The notes below the pieces were generated by a model. That model was not told the DNA's origin, did no database searches, and saw only the letters and a program-made list of their open reading frames with translations. Shown here piece by piece: positions 34,822 to 46,339 of a stretch of 64,000 bases of DNA. Position 1 is the first letter of the stretch. Every line of letters starts with the position of its first letter. The DNA is from Orientallactaga sibirica (Eukaryota; Chordata; Mammalia; Rodentia; Dipodidae), in contig JAEOAD010000004.1 of NCBI GenBank assembly GCA_036365145.1, positions 49,382,001 to 49,446,000 on the forward strand, in the 5' to 3' direction. The position numbers and the translations under genes are program-made.

Positions 34822-35089
34822 TTTTTTTTTTTTTTTAATTTTATTTATTTTTGAAGAGAGACACAGAGAGAGACAGACAGAGAGGGAGAGGGAGACAGAT
34901 AGAGATGGGCGCGCCAGCAGTCTCTCAGCTGATGTGAACGAAATCCAGATGTGTGCGCCCCCTTGTGGGCAAGTGTGGCATTGCACCCTTGCGTCACTAC
35001 ATCTGGCTAAACGTGGGACCGGGAGATTGGAACCAGGTTCTTAGTCTTAGGAGGCAGGGGCCTTAACCGCTAAGCCATCTCTCCAGCCC
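34822..35089 (-). mobile_element. Long-type DIP-like SINE, minus strand
   Basis: T15 run, GA-stretch, gcgcgccagcagtctctcag, tgtgcgcccccttgtgggca, the long-type block ttgcacccttgcgtcactac and the head ctaagccatctctccagccc. Well preserved. Confidence 0.94.
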
Positions 35090-35177
35090 AGAAGCTGCTT
35101 TTATAGTGATCCAGTTGGTGGCTTCAGCATTACACAGATGACAGTGTGAATTGTATACTAAAATGGAGAAAGGTTCC

Positions 35178-35533
35178 TGTTATGGTACAAATATGAAGTG
35201 TCCCCTCCACAGATTCATGTGAACATTATTCCCCAGGTAGTGATGGTATTTTGGGAGGTGGTAGAAACTTGAGGAAGTGGGACTTAGCTTGAGGAAGTGA
35301 ATCACTGTGGGCAGTTATGTCTGCTTATTGGTTCCTTTCTTGATGTCTCTTCCAGTCTGACATTAGGTGAATACCCTCTCTCATATGCTGCTGAAATGAT
35401 CTTACACACCATGGTCTGAGGAGCAACAAATCCAAGCACTTTGGACTGAAACTTTTGAAATTCCAAGCCAAAATAAGCAATTATTCCCCTTAAAATGTTA
35501 TTCAGGTAGTTTTTCAGTGATGAAAGCATGACA
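35178..35533 (+). mobile_element. MaLR-type solo LTR, plus strand
   Basis: Starts tgttatggtacaaatatgaa, continues tgtcccctccacagattcat, ttttgggaggtggtagaaac and aagccaaaataagcaattat, and ends catgaca. Flanks gttcc at 35173-35177 and attcc at 35534-35538 look like a 5-bp duplication with one change. Length 356 bp. No internal region. Confidence 0.8.
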
Positions 35534-35538
35534 ATTCC

Positions 35539-36458
35539 CATCTCCATATTTTCTGTTGATGGGTCAGCAGAAGAAAGAGCTCATACTGCTGTCCCTGGCT
35601 GGCTTTTCCTCTCCATTGTAATGCGAGGACTTGCCCAGGCATCTCTGACTTATATCTAAGCTGTCAGGCAACCTGTAGGACTCAAGATCCAGTGCAGAAA
35701 GACGTCATCTTAACAGCCTCATGTTCTAATAAACCTGGGGCTGAGGCAAACTGAATGTGGAGTCTTTCCTTATTTGCATTCATTATTTGCTATGTTATGT
35801 TTTAGGCCCGTTAGCTAATTTGGAATAAATCACGTAATAATTGTTTTTCTTTTTCTTATCAGAAAGTGTGTTTATCTAAGAATAGGATGATAAAACTCAT
35901 TAAACTCTCAAAATGTGTTCATTTTACAGTTCATAAAAGTGCATTCAAGACGCATAAATAAAAAGGAATGCTGTTTTGTGTTTACACCAATCTAATTTAG
36001 ACCTTTCTAAAATAATAAAAAGGTAAGACTATTTTGGGGAATAACACATTCATGTCTTTGGGAATTAGTATGCATATGAATCTCTATACCTGGTCATACA
36101 ACTCTTCCTCCGCTGGGTAGATAATTGCTGCTACCCAATGCCCTTGTAGCATTACTAATGCTAGTGAAAAGCATGCTATACCATACAAGTGGAAGGACTA
36201 TAGTCTTCTGGGATTATTAAAGTTCAGAAATGACATGGAGACTTATGTAGTTATCCCCAGCGAGTACGGCATGACTTGAGTCGTCTGGAAGACTGTTGTG
36301 AAGGGAAAGGGAATTTGGTGTTTAATGCAAGCTCCAGTGCCATGTGGAGCTCTTAAGCCTGGGGAGTATAAAAGACTGTATTCAAATGCAACACATTTGC
36401 TTTTGAAAATTTAGGTAATTTTAATATATGAATGTAACTGCCCTTTCCCACAGGACTT
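35539..36458. other. Unannotated sequence
   Basis: No repeat recognised. Confidence 0.5.
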
Positions 36459-36472
36459 AAAACTGGAGACCA

Positions 36473-36735
36473 GGGCTGGAGAGATGGCTTAGCAGTTAAG
36501 GCGCCTGCCTGCTAAACCTAAGAACCCGGTTCCAATCTCCAGGTCCCACGATTAGCCAGATGCAAAGTGATGCAAGGGCGCAATGCCGCACTTGACCACA
36601 AGGGGGCGCACACATCTGGATTTCGTTCACAGCAGCTGAGAGACTGCTGGCGCGCCCATTCTCTATCTGTCTCCCTCTCCCTCTCTGTCTGTCTCTCTCT
36701 GTGTCTCTCTCCAAAAATAAATAAAATAATTTAAA
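36473..36735 (+). mobile_element. Long-type DIP-like SINE, plus strand, young
   Basis: Close relative of the copy at 28836: same extra block (gatgcaagggcgcaatgccg) and CT/GT-rich 3-prime stretch. A perfect 14-bp target duplication, aaaactggagacca, lies at 36459-36472 and 36736-36749. Confidence 0.97.
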
Positions 36736-36749
36736 AAAACTGGAGACCA

Positions 36750-37235
36750 ACATGTTGCATATCTTTTATAGATGCAATTATTTTATTTCTAAAAGCATCT
36801 CCTATAATCCCATACAAATACCTCTTGGCCAGAAGCTCTGTTCTAGCATGAGCATGCATCAGGGTGAGTGCTTTGTCGTTAGGAGGCACTTCCAGCTCAT
36901 GTTTTCCTGTATCACTCCTAAGACGACTCAGTGCTTGGGCTAGAAATGAGTCCACTGGTAAATTTTTCATTCATTTAAAACACAAATACAAAAGTTTTTT
37001 TTTTTTTTTTTGGTTACCTTTCACGCATGAATAGTTTAGCAGAGATTTGATGGACACAGAGTAGGCTGAAGAGAAGGAAGAAGAAACCATCACTGGTCTC
37101 TGCTGTGTCCACCAATGCTCTCCAGCCTATGCTCGAGTTAACACATTCTGCTGCTGTATATCCCAAAGAGTTTATTTACTGCTCGTTGATAAACTCATTA
37201 CATTAATTAAAGCAAATTTGCTCTTATTATTATTC

Positions 37236-37237
<2 letters not shown>
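36750..37237. other. Unannotated sequence
   Basis: No repeat recognised; a T-run lies near 36995. Confidence 0.5.

Positions 37238-37287
<50 letters not shown>
37238..37287. repeat. (AT)n microsatellite, about 25 units
   Basis: Uninterrupted alternating AT of about 50 bp, able to extrude as a cruciform. It abuts a truncated B1 directly. Confidence 0.97.
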
Positions 37288-37289
<2 letters not shown>

Positions 37290-37409
37290 TTTTTCAGGCT
37301 GACCTAGAATTCACTATGTAGTCTCAGGGTGGCCTCGAACTCATGGTAATCCTCCTACCTCTGCCTCCCCAGTGCTGGGATTAAAGGAATGCACCACCAC
37401 GCACAGCCA
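37288..37409 (-). mobile_element. B1 SINE, minus strand, 3-prime truncated
   Basis: Contains ggctgacctagaattcacta, gcctcgaactcatggtaatc and gcaccaccacgcacagcc, but the part next to the A-tail (gaggtagggtctcactctagcc in other copies) is missing and (AT)n stands in its place. Confidence 0.88.
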
Positions 37410-37508
37410 AAGTTGTTCTTTATTACTTTCTCATTACTGATGAGCCAACTAAAGGTGTAAGAAAATTTTAGCTTCCAAAACATTTACTTTCATAAAATTT
37501 TTCAGCAT

Positions 37509-37544
<36 letters not shown>

Positions 37545-38081
37545 AAATCTCAAGATAGTGCCTACATGGTTATTCACTTGGTACATTTTTAGCACACTCA
37601 GTGTTGTTCCACTTAGTCTGGAGACTTGGGAAGTGCTTATTGTTTTAAGCTTTATTTACCATAAATGTAGCTGAATGATTAACTGGAAGATAGGCTCCAT
37701 ATTTGGCTTTTCTATGAAGGAAAAAAAACCCCACATTTTATTAGTAAATTGATGTTTTCCTATGTGGCTGATGGGTTTCAGCCCTAGTCACCCTCAAGGC
37801 AAGAATCTTAGGAACAGATTTAAAATACAATTTTAAGTTATTTTTATTCTCTAAAGTGAGCATTCTTTTGGCAAAAAAAAAAAAAAAAAAAAAAAAAAAA
37901 GGTTTTTACATAAGAAAGATTTTTTGCCTTTGGCATCTTATTGGTTTTCTCACTATTTCAACTGTTAGTTAGCCTAATGGAACCGCTTCTGAAATCCTTT
38001 GTACAAAATATTTAACCAAAAATCTCCAATCCCTCAGGTAAAAATTACTGGATTTTTTTTTTCCTTCAGAAAGGAGCCTGG
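37410..38081. other. Unannotated sequence with simple repeats
   Basis: (TTTA)n at 37506-37545 and an A28 run at 37874-37901. No interspersed repeat body is attached to either. Confidence 0.6.
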
Positions 38082-38225
38082 AGCCAGGCTTACAGGCACA
38101 TGCTTGTCATCTCAGTTACTCAGGGGACAGATGGAAGAGGACCCCTTGGGCCCAGGAGGCAGAGCAGCCTGAGAAACACGATGAGGTGTTCTCATAAAGA
38201 CAGAAGAAAAGGAACAAAAGAAAGA
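38082..38225 (+). mobile_element. Old B1/7SL-type SINE, plus strand
   Basis: agccaggcttacaggcacat, cttgtcatctcagttactca, gaccccttgggcccaggagg and gcctgagaaacacgatgagg follow an early 7SL-derived monomer rather than young B1. Strongly diverged. Confidence 0.55.
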
Positions 38226-40255
38226 GATGCACCCCAATATCTAAATAAGCTGTCTTCCCATTCATATCGAAGTGAATAGTTAAGCAAGATATAGCTGTTT
38301 TCTTAAATGTTAACGCTTCAGTTCACTAGTGGCTTCTTTTCTCCCTTCTTCCCTCTCTGTGCCTCTCCCCCCACTCAGACAGCAGTATATTTTTTTCAAG
38401 GCATCTTAAGATTCAGAGCTTGATTGATCTGAGTAGCTGCACCAGGGACGTGCTCTGGAGAAAGAAGACTCATTTTTATTCTTTAGGAAATTTCAGGAAT
38501 TATATTCTCAGCATTGCTATGGGGATGACGTATTTTCTCTGGGAAGATACTTTGTAATTGCACCAGGATCAGCATAGAAGAAAAGATCAGTTCTCATTCA
38601 AAAAATGCTGAATCCTCAATCTAGTAAACTGGATTTCATGCAAACATGGATATGGTTTTAGGGGATTATATGAAGATATTTTTGAAATCTTAATTTCATC
38701 TCAAATAGAAATTAAATATCTTGGTTGAATGTATCTGAGATTCAGAGATGTTGCTGGTGGAGACAAATTATTTCTTATCTCCATTCCCATAATATAAACT
38801 ACTCAGCTTGGAACAGAGGGAGATCAATGCCTGTGAAACATCAGGGGCATATCACCCTGGTTCTTACAGACCTATGAAGTACCAGCTCAGTGCCTTGGGT
38901 TACAAGGTATCTGCTCTTTCACACAGCCAGCCTTACCCCTTTGACTGTCCAGTTGACAAATTAAAAAATATCTTCATTTGTGGTATCACCAAACAGTACC
39001 ACAAGAAATGATAAAATTAAACAAGTGCATACATTGAGAAAAGTAATATGTGATGAGCCTGCTGACCTGAAATCACTCTTCCTAATAACAAATGCCCAAC
39101 TGTAGTTTAACTTTTATAAATGTGCTCCCCTTTCATGTATGCCATTTCTCCTGAGAGGGAGGATCTGATAATGGCAACAGCAGCAATGTTCTGAGGGAAA
39201 CTAGGCTTTATAGCAAGCCAGCATCATAATGTGAAAATCTTTCCTTGGCTTCAGAAGAAAAAAAATGCTACTGAAGGATTCAAACGTGGACTTATTTGTA
39301 TTATTACAGAAAATATGCTATAGCAGGCTGAATTAACACTATCTGATCACAGAGTACTGGAACTGTGCTGCTAATGGGATGCCACCTTAAGTTCTCAGGA
39401 AATTTAAGGGCAAACAGGAACACAGAGCTTTGCATTATAAAGTACCTCTCTGTGCTCCTGGTTCAAACACATTGCATCTCAACTCCTGTCCGCAGCCTAT
39501 GCAATGGTGTATACGGTAAAAATATCAAAAGTCTTTAAGGCATGAATGACAATAATATGGGAGACAACTCCGTTGATAATAAGTCCCATTATATTTATTA
39601 ACCATCCTAATATACAGATTGTAAGAAATAATATTTCCACCTATTAGGAAGCTTAAGAAAGTAATGTAGAAGCCAGATTGTCACGGTGGTCAGCTGCTAT
39701 TACTGTAGCCAGCCTATGTCATAAGAAATTCATAGAGTAACATGGATCTGACCTAATAGAAGATAATTGCATATACATAAAGGAAGATGGTAAGGACTGC
39801 AGAAAGCTCAGCATTTTATTTTATGTCAGAAAAACAACGGTGATGTGACGTTCTGACCCTGACTTTTAGCGGCGCTTCCTTGTCACTTTAATGCACTGCT
39901 GTGTCCCTGATTAGCTCCTTGCTCAGCACGTTGTAGGTAGTAGTTTGGCCTGATTATTACAGAAGACAATTGCTGCCGTGACACACAGCTACTTCATTCA
40001 TCAAAACAATCCATTTTCCCACATCTAGGGCCATTCTACTGAGTATGACTCACCAAGGGTAACAGCCATCATAATTCTGCTCATGTTAATATTAAAATTT
40101 TGCCCTCTAGTCAAAAGTTAGTTCTGTTTGCTGGCAACAAGGTCCTTTGGCTTTAATCAGAAGCTGAAACAACTATAAGTTTTCTTCATCTGGCCTAAAA
40201 AAATACATAGCAAAACCAAATCTTTGTGGCTATTATTTTCTAGTGGATTTTTAAA
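38226..40255. other. Repeat-poor sequence (2.0 kb)
   Basis: The longest stretch here with no repeat I can recognise and low simple-repeat content. 39840-40200 in particular has balanced composition and no repeat character. It may include conserved non-coding sequence; that cannot be judged without an alignment. Confidence 0.45.
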
Positions 40256-40281
40256 ATTTTTATTTATTTATTTATATTATT

Positions 40282-40351
40282 TTGTGTTTTTTCTTTTTCT
40301 TCTTTTTTCTTTCTTTCTTTTTCTTTTTCTTTTCTTTTCTTTCTTTTTTTT
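40282..40351. repeat. Polypyrimidine (CT-rich) tract
   Basis: About 70 bp almost purely C and T (tttctttt units), next to the T-tail of the following antisense B1 and probably grown from it. Confidence 0.85.
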
Positions 40352-40497
40352 TGAGGTAGGGTCTCACTGCTGCCCAAGTTGACCTAGAATTCACTATGTA
40401 GTCTCAGACTGGCCTTGAACTCAAGGCAATCCTCCTACCTCTCTACTTCTGCCTCTCAAGTGCTGGGATTAAGGGTGTGTGGCACCCTGCCTGGTTT
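40352..40497 (-). mobile_element. B1 SINE, minus strand
   Basis: gaggtagggtctcactgctg, agaattcactatgtagtctc, a 10-bp insertion (ctctacttct) in the cctcctacctctgcctc block, then agtgctgggattaagggtgt. Confidence 0.88.
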
Positions 40498-40519
40498 ATT
40501 TTTATTTTTATTTTTTATT

Positions 40520-40650
40520 TTTTGGTTTTCAAACTAGGTCTTCCTCTAGCGCAAGCTGACCTAGAATTGGCCTGAGGCTTTGAACTCAGCGACCCTCCTA
40601 CCTCAGACGCCTCAGTGCTGTGATTAAAGCTGTGTGCCCCCATGCCCGGC
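40520..40650 (-). mobile_element. B1 SINE, minus strand, older
   Basis: aactaggtcttcctctagcg, gctgacctagaattggcctg, cctcagtgctgtgattaaag and cccccatgcccggc. The attcactatgtagt block is deleted. Confidence 0.78.
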
Positions 40651-41549
40651 AGTGTTTAATTTTTGACGTAATGTAAACTAAGTGTAGTTGTATGCTTAGA
40701 TGAACTTCCTCCTCTGATGATGTTCTTTCTGTTATGTAGACATTAAGACCAGTATCTTTGGTTGAACTTCTGATAAAACAGAGAAACCAGAAACAAATAA
40801 ATCCAAGCATAGTCACGCATTTTTCACACTGTGCTTTGCCTAAGAGCCATTAAGCATGTAACAGCCACTCAAAATAGCAGCTCAGCTATAATAACCTACA
40901 AGGCCTAGATAAACACAAAATCAATGCAGATCTATAGCAGTTCGGAGTTTTCCCATGATCATACAGTATGTACCTTGTGAGAACCCAGAGCTACTTGCTA
41001 CAGGCACAGCTGCTCTGCCCTAAGCACACGGACATGCTCTGGTTCTCCCTGGCAGGTTGCCTCCAGTTTCCTGTCAGAGTGGCATGTGCAAAAAAACACC
41101 ACTATGCCCAGGGATTCCAGCCTCTACCGTGCCAACTCATGGCTTATTCCTTAGAACTAGTTCTCAGTAGAGGGTTTTCCTGACCGCAGTCTCCCTTTTG
41201 GTTCCTTCCATGACATTTTATGGATTATTTATTTTTATATTTTGATTGTTTGAAAATACATAGCTATGGTTCCATAACTTCTCTGCATGACAGGCAGCGA
41301 CCAGTATCTTTGCATCATCCAAGGAAGTGATTGTGTAGAAATCTACCTATCCTTGCATCATCTAAGTAAGGGGCTGTCTCACATTCCATAAGACACTAGG
41401 ATGTGTGGCTGGGGAGCACATTTCTTGGATGTGTTGAGTTGGTTATGTTGCCCCCAAATTCACATGTTAGAACCTCACTTTCTCAGTCAGGAGTGTTAGG
41501 AGATGGGGCCTAGGGGATGCTTTTAGGGTTGTGAGGGCAGAGCTCTTCC
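40651..41549. other. Unannotated sequence
   Basis: No interspersed repeat recognised. Two near-copies of tatctttgcatcatccaag and tatccttgcatcatctaag occur near 41308 and 41350, a small imperfect duplication. Confidence 0.5.
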
Positions 41550-41793
41550 TTTTTTTTTTTTTTTTTTTTGAGAGAGAGAGAGAGAGAGAGGAAGACAGAT
41601 GCCAGCAGCCTCTCAGCTGCTGTGAACAAAATCCAGATGCGTGCACACCCTTATGGTCAAGTGTGGCATTGCACCTTGGGTCACTTTGCATCTGGCTAAA
41701 CATGGGACCTGGAGATTGGAACTGCTAGAGACTGTAACCAGTGTTCTTAGGCTTAGGAGGCAGGCGCCTTAACCGCTAAGCCATCTCTCCAGA
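41550..41793 (-). mobile_element. Long-type DIP-like SINE, minus strand
   Basis: T18 run, (GA)n, ccagcagcctctcagctgct, the long-type block ttgcaccttgggtcactttg and the head ctaagccatctctccaga. A 13-bp insertion (ctagagactgtaa) interrupts the B-box side. Confidence 0.92.
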
Positions 41794-41800
41794 CTACTTC

Positions 41801-42012
41801 CTTTTTTTTTTCTTTTTTTTTTTTTTTTCGAGAGAATTGGCGCGCCTAGGACTCAGCCACTGCAATCAAACTCCAGACGCTTGCACCACCTAGTGGGCAT
41901 TGTGCAACCTTGTGTTTGCTTCACCTTTGTGCATCTGGCTTACATGGGATCTGGACAGTCAAACACAAGCCCTTAGGCTTCACAGGCAAATGCCTTAACC
42001 GACAGAACCCTT
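41801..42012 (-). mobile_element. Third-type DIP-like SINE, minus strand
   Basis: Body type as at 24362: actcagccactgcaatcaaa, cacctagtgggcattgtgca, ttgtgtttgcttcacctttg. The expected head (gctaagccatctctccag) is lost after gccttaaccg. Confidence 0.88.
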
Positions 42013-42179
42013 CTTAATGGATTGAGGTTTTTCCTTGCAGGACTTGGATGCATGTTCTTCACCCTTCAGACTTCTGCCATGGTATAAGCCCCGAGAGCCT
42101 TCCAAGATGCAGCAACCTGGATTTGGTCATTCTAACCTCCAAAACTATGAGCCTCCCCTCTCTATCCTTGAACAAAGCT

Positions 42180-42300
42180 CTACTTTAGAGATGAGGAAAC
42201 TGAAGAAACAGAAGCATAGTGTGTTGAGATCACTCAGTGACTGAGTGGGAAACCTGTGATTTGAACAGTGACCAAAGCACACTCTCTAAGCCTCTGTCAT
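42180..42300 (-). mobile_element. MIR fragment, minus strand
   Basis: tagagatgaggaaactgaag, agatcactcagtgactgagt and gggaaacctgtgatttgaac match reverse MIR. Confidence 0.72.
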
Positions 42301-42337
42301 ATGCTGCTATTCTTAGGGTCTTGACTATTTCTTTTGC

Positions 42338-42425
42338 TGCTAGTCTGTGGGCTCCCTAAAAATGAGGACAGTGCTTCATTCAATCATTCTCTCCTCTGTG
42401 TCTTGCATAATGTTGACATTTAGCC
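42338..42425 (+). mobile_element. L2 LINE 3-prime fragment, plus strand
   Basis: gtctgtgggctccctaaaaa, tgaggacagtgcttcattca and ctctgtgtcttgcataatgt match the L2 tail (agactgtaagctccttgagg, cagggactgtg, cttgcacagtgcctgg). Confidence 0.5.
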
Positions 42426-43969
42426 ATCGTATCCTGGCTTAGGCTTATCTTTAACAGAAGCCTATCACCAGCCATGTGTAATGCAGAAGAAGCCCAGTCC
42501 CCAGAGCCATGTGGTCATTCAGAAAACATTTTTGGAGAGCTTCTTGTTCTTTGATGGAGAAAAGGCACTGCAACGCCAAGTACCTCAAGCTTTTGGTGTA
42601 TTGTATCCACAGAAGCACCGTGCCTAAGTGGACAGTTACCCCCGACTACTGTTAGATACGCAGAGACGGCACACATACCAAGAGATATAGTGATAAATAT
42701 TGCACTCATCACTGCACTGAAGCAGAGATAATGGCTGACGTGATGACGGAATGGGATTTGGGCACAGAGAACAAAGCAGTGGTGGGACGGAAGCAGAGTC
42801 AGCAAAGTCACGTCACGGGGAGTCACCGTGTGGCCTAAAGAAACACTTGGCAAGTCTCTAGTACGTTCCAGTTCTACATGATGCCTGTCCCTGGAGCTTC
42901 CTCCCCTCCTTTATGTCTCCACCTACATCCCATAAGCAAAGTCTCATCAGAATTTCTTTGAGCCAGGAGCTGGGGCATGAGGAGTGGAGGTTTGGAGTAC
43001 GAAACTCACTAAACATATGATCCGTATCTGTACGGAGCTCTGATCTAATGAGGCCGACAGTGATACTCACAGGTGATTATAATCTAACACTGCGTGTGCT
43101 CAGGACAGGCTGAACTCGCCATCAAAGGACTGTCTCCTGGGACACTGTTATATGTTCTCATTACAGTTTTATTTGACAGAGCTGGGAATGGGGGAAAGGG
43201 AGAGGAAGAGAAAGGGTGTAATTTCAGAAGACAAAAAATATTAAAAAATGAGAAAATCTATTATCATTCTATTCCCATTTGAATTCATATATTTCAGTAA
43301 TTGCCTGCAGTGCTAAAAGGGAAGCTAACCTTTTCTTAATATCATGTTTAATAAAAACTATCTCTTAGTATATTTTGAGTGAGTTCAGTGCTCATTAGCG
43401 TGAGGGACAAATAGCAAATGAGTTGCTGTGGTGCATAATGAGGAGAAAGCCCGTGCATCTGGGTTGGGGGGAGGTTTCCTCCTTTCCTTTGGGGAGACAA
43501 GTATTTCAGTTTGAATGACAGGCTGGCTTTATAAGGCACATCCCGGATATTCGTGAGCCAGCAATGGCCCATGGTTAAAAGGTAAATAGGAAATCGAATC
43601 AAATCAACCACAGGCTGACCTTTGGTTATGCAAAGTCAAGATAGGAAAGGGACCTTGTCTCTTTTTCAGGTTGTAATCAGTCCTGTGCTAAGATTATGAT
43701 GGAGATGGCACAACCTTTCAGATGAATAACTACTCATCTTTTCTCAGCCTGTGACCAAGCTACCTGTGCAGTCAGAAAACTTACGTCATTGAAGGCAGTT
43801 TTGTGAAGCCATGGATCTTGGATACTCACAGTCGTGGGGGTTACAGTTAGCCTGGAGTGTAATGATTTTGACTGGTTGGGTAACTAGGATGCTATTACAC
43901 ACAGCCTATTATTACACTCAATTGAGCAGGCCACCAAACTATTTCCTTCAACCTAATAATAGCCTATAC
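42426..43969. other. Unannotated sequence (1.5 kb)
   Basis: No repeat recognised with confidence. A minus frame at 42515-42853 (112 codons) has no known motif. Confidence 0.5.
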
Positions 43970-44210
43970 TCAGTGGTGAATGCTTTGCAGTGTGCCAAGC
44001 CCCTTCAGCCATGACTTCTTCCTTACCACTTCCTCTGAGGTAGTGGATGATAATAACTATTATTAGTCCCATGTTACAGACGAACAGAAGGATGCTTGAG
44101 AGAATAAGGACCCTGTTCCAAGCAGGATGGCTGAGGAGTGGTGAAGAGATGGGATTTGAGCCTGATCATTTGGGTTTGAGTAGTCCCTTTATTTATTGCT
44201 CCAATCTGTT
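43970..44210 (-). mobile_element. MIR SINE, minus strand
   Basis: gcagtgtgccaagccccttc, aataactattattagtccca, tgttacagacgaacagaagg and gagatgggatttgagcctga follow reverse MIR in order. Confidence 0.75.
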
Positions 44211-45021
44211 GCCTCCCAACATGAGAAAAAGACAATCCACTCCCTTTTACAGAGAACAGGGTGAACCCTATGAGTACTGAGCTTCTGCAGTAAATTGGCC
44301 AGTCCTTCCAGATGAATTCTACTCAAGCCCAAGATTATTCTGAACACCCACATAGATTCGTTCCTTTCTGCCTCCGAAGGTCTGCTTTTTTCCTTTCTGC
44401 TTAGGTTCTCTGGAAATACTTCAGCACAGAGCAGCGATGTGAAATGATTTCCTTTACTCCCAAAGCAAAGCCATTTACTAGTTTTGACCACAGTGAAGCA
44501 ATGCCTATTTCAAATTCCCTTCTCTGGGTAACTAAAGTCTATCTTGTTAGTCAGCAGTGCCCAAACTGCTTAGCGATGAATATCATAGAGAAGCGTACTG
44601 ACTGTGGCATATGACGAAGAAGCGTGGTTCTGTGTTCACTAACATCAACACTCAGGATATTGATATACAATCGGCATGGGTGTTTGTCTATGTGGCCCAA
44701 TCCAGAACTCATCTCAGAAGTGATCCATGGGTTTGAATGCTTCTCCCTCTTGCCACTACTGAGTCACTGACGACCACAGTCACAGTGGCGATCTCACTGC
44801 CTCTCTGTTGGCTGCCTTAAAACAAAACATGGCTCATGAGCTGTGCAAAATCCGAGTATGTGGAACTGGAACCACGGAAATCACTGGTATAGATGTGAGC
44901 AGCAGCCTGGAGGAGATTCCTGAGTCCAACCTAGGGCTATCTCCCTTGACTCAGGTAACCCAAATATTTCTTTTTCACCTTCTTTAATATGATGTCACAC
45001 TGCCTGCCATCTTACAGTTAG
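44211..45021. other. Unannotated sequence containing an exon-like block
   Basis: No repeat recognised. 44829-44954 is an ATG-started 42-codon frame that ends at a good splice-donor context (actcag, then gtaacc). This is suggestive only; see findings. Confidence 0.4.
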
Positions 45022-45034
45022 AAATTCACTTTTA

Positions 45035-45316
45035 TTTTTATTTTTTAATTTGAGAGAGAGAGAGAGAGAAAGAGAGACAGAGAGAGACACAGAGAGAGAG
45101 AGAGAGAGAGGAAGAGGCAGAGAGAGAATAGGCATGCCAGGGCCTCTCAGCCACTGTGAACGAACTCCAGATGTGTGCTCCCCCTTGTGCACATGTGTGA
45201 CAGTGCATGCTTGTGTCACTTTTGTGTCTGGCTAAACATGGGACCTGGAGATTCGAATGGGTGTACCTGGGCTTCACAGGCAGGTGCCTTAACCACTAAG
45301 CCATCTCTCCAGCCCC
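45035..45316 (-). mobile_element. Long-type DIP-like SINE, minus strand
   Basis: Perfect 13-bp target duplication, aaattcactttta, at 45022-45034 and 45317-45329. (GA)n at 45050-45128, long-type block gacagtgcatgcttgtgtca and the head ctaagccatctctccagccc. Confidence 0.96.
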
Positions 45317-45400
45317 AAATTCACTTTTAAAAGGTTATCAATCTTTTTTAAAAGGCAAATATTTCTTGGGCAGTTATGGGACTTAATAAAATTTGTCTAA

Positions 45401-45417
45401 TTTTAAAAATATCTACT

Positions 45418-45460
<43 letters not shown>

Positions 45461-45631
45461 TGAGAGAGAGAGAATGGGCATGCCAGTGCCTCCAGCCACT
45501 GCAAATGAACTCCAGATGCATGCGCCCCCTTGAGCATCTGGCTTATTGTGGGTCCTGGGGTATTGAACCCAACCAGGATCCTTTGGCTTTGGAGGCAAAT
45601 TCCTTAACTGCTAAGCCATCTCTCCAACCAC
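45401..45631 (-). mobile_element. DIP-like SINE, minus strand, with (ATTT)n tail
   Basis: Perfect 13-bp target duplication, aaaatttgtctaa, at 45388-45400 and 45632-45644. The tail has become (ATTT)n at 45417-45461. The head reads ctaagccatctctccaacc. Confidence 0.96.
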
Positions 45632-45644
45632 AAAATTTGTCTAA

Positions 45645-46339
45645 ATTTTTCTTCATTACATTTATTTAAGACCACTGCATTTAGGAATGTGAATTATGCC
45701 CAGGGGAGGGAGAATTTTGGAGCCTAGAATTTTTTAAAGAAAAAGAGGGCAGGATTTGGAAGGAAGAGTAGAGGAGATGCTGGAGGCAACAGCAGGAAAT
45801 AAAACAGTACAGTGGCTAAAACAAACTTGTTCTCACAACTCACGAATTCGTTGTGTGCTCTGTACCCAAAGCTGGAACATCTGGATGAATGTAGCCTAAG
45901 TATGCTATCAAGATGTTTTAAAATGCTTCATAGGACAGGCAATACATTTATGTGGTTGATGTTTTTATATTTTTTTACGTTTCAGGTGTTGAGTAGCCTT
46001 TATTTTTGTAGCTTCAGGGCTGCTAGAACTAGAACCTGCCAATAGTCCTGAGAAATAGTGTAGAGCTCAGTGGATGCCTGAAAGATTGTGGGTGGAATTA
46101 GTGTGTTCATGTAAGATGGATCAAGTGAAGGAGAGCAAGATGAGAGGACACACACACACAATTTCTTTTTATCCTCTCCTCTTTTGGTACTCAGAGGCTT
46201 GATTTTATTTTAGCTCTGATTTAAGCTATTTTAAGCCTCTTAACTTTTGCCCTCTTTCTTATCTGTGTCCTGTGAAACCTGACCCCAAAGCAGAATGTAT
46301 TCCAATGCAGTTTTTCTCTAGCTTTCACCAAGGGCTCTG
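45645..46339. other. Unannotated sequence
   Basis: No repeat recognised; short (CA)n near 46150. Confidence 0.5.

Noticed and set aside
36473..36560. tRNA gene, because the SINE heads contain A-box and B-box-like sequence
   Set aside because: The boxes are the internal promoter of a tRNA-derived SINE; no cloverleaf can be drawn from the head and the body continues into the SINE tail.
44995..45277. Ser/Leu-repeat proteins encoded around (GA)n tracts
   Set aside because: Produced by translating the CT-rich part of a DIP SINE; the same artefact occurs at other SINE copies.
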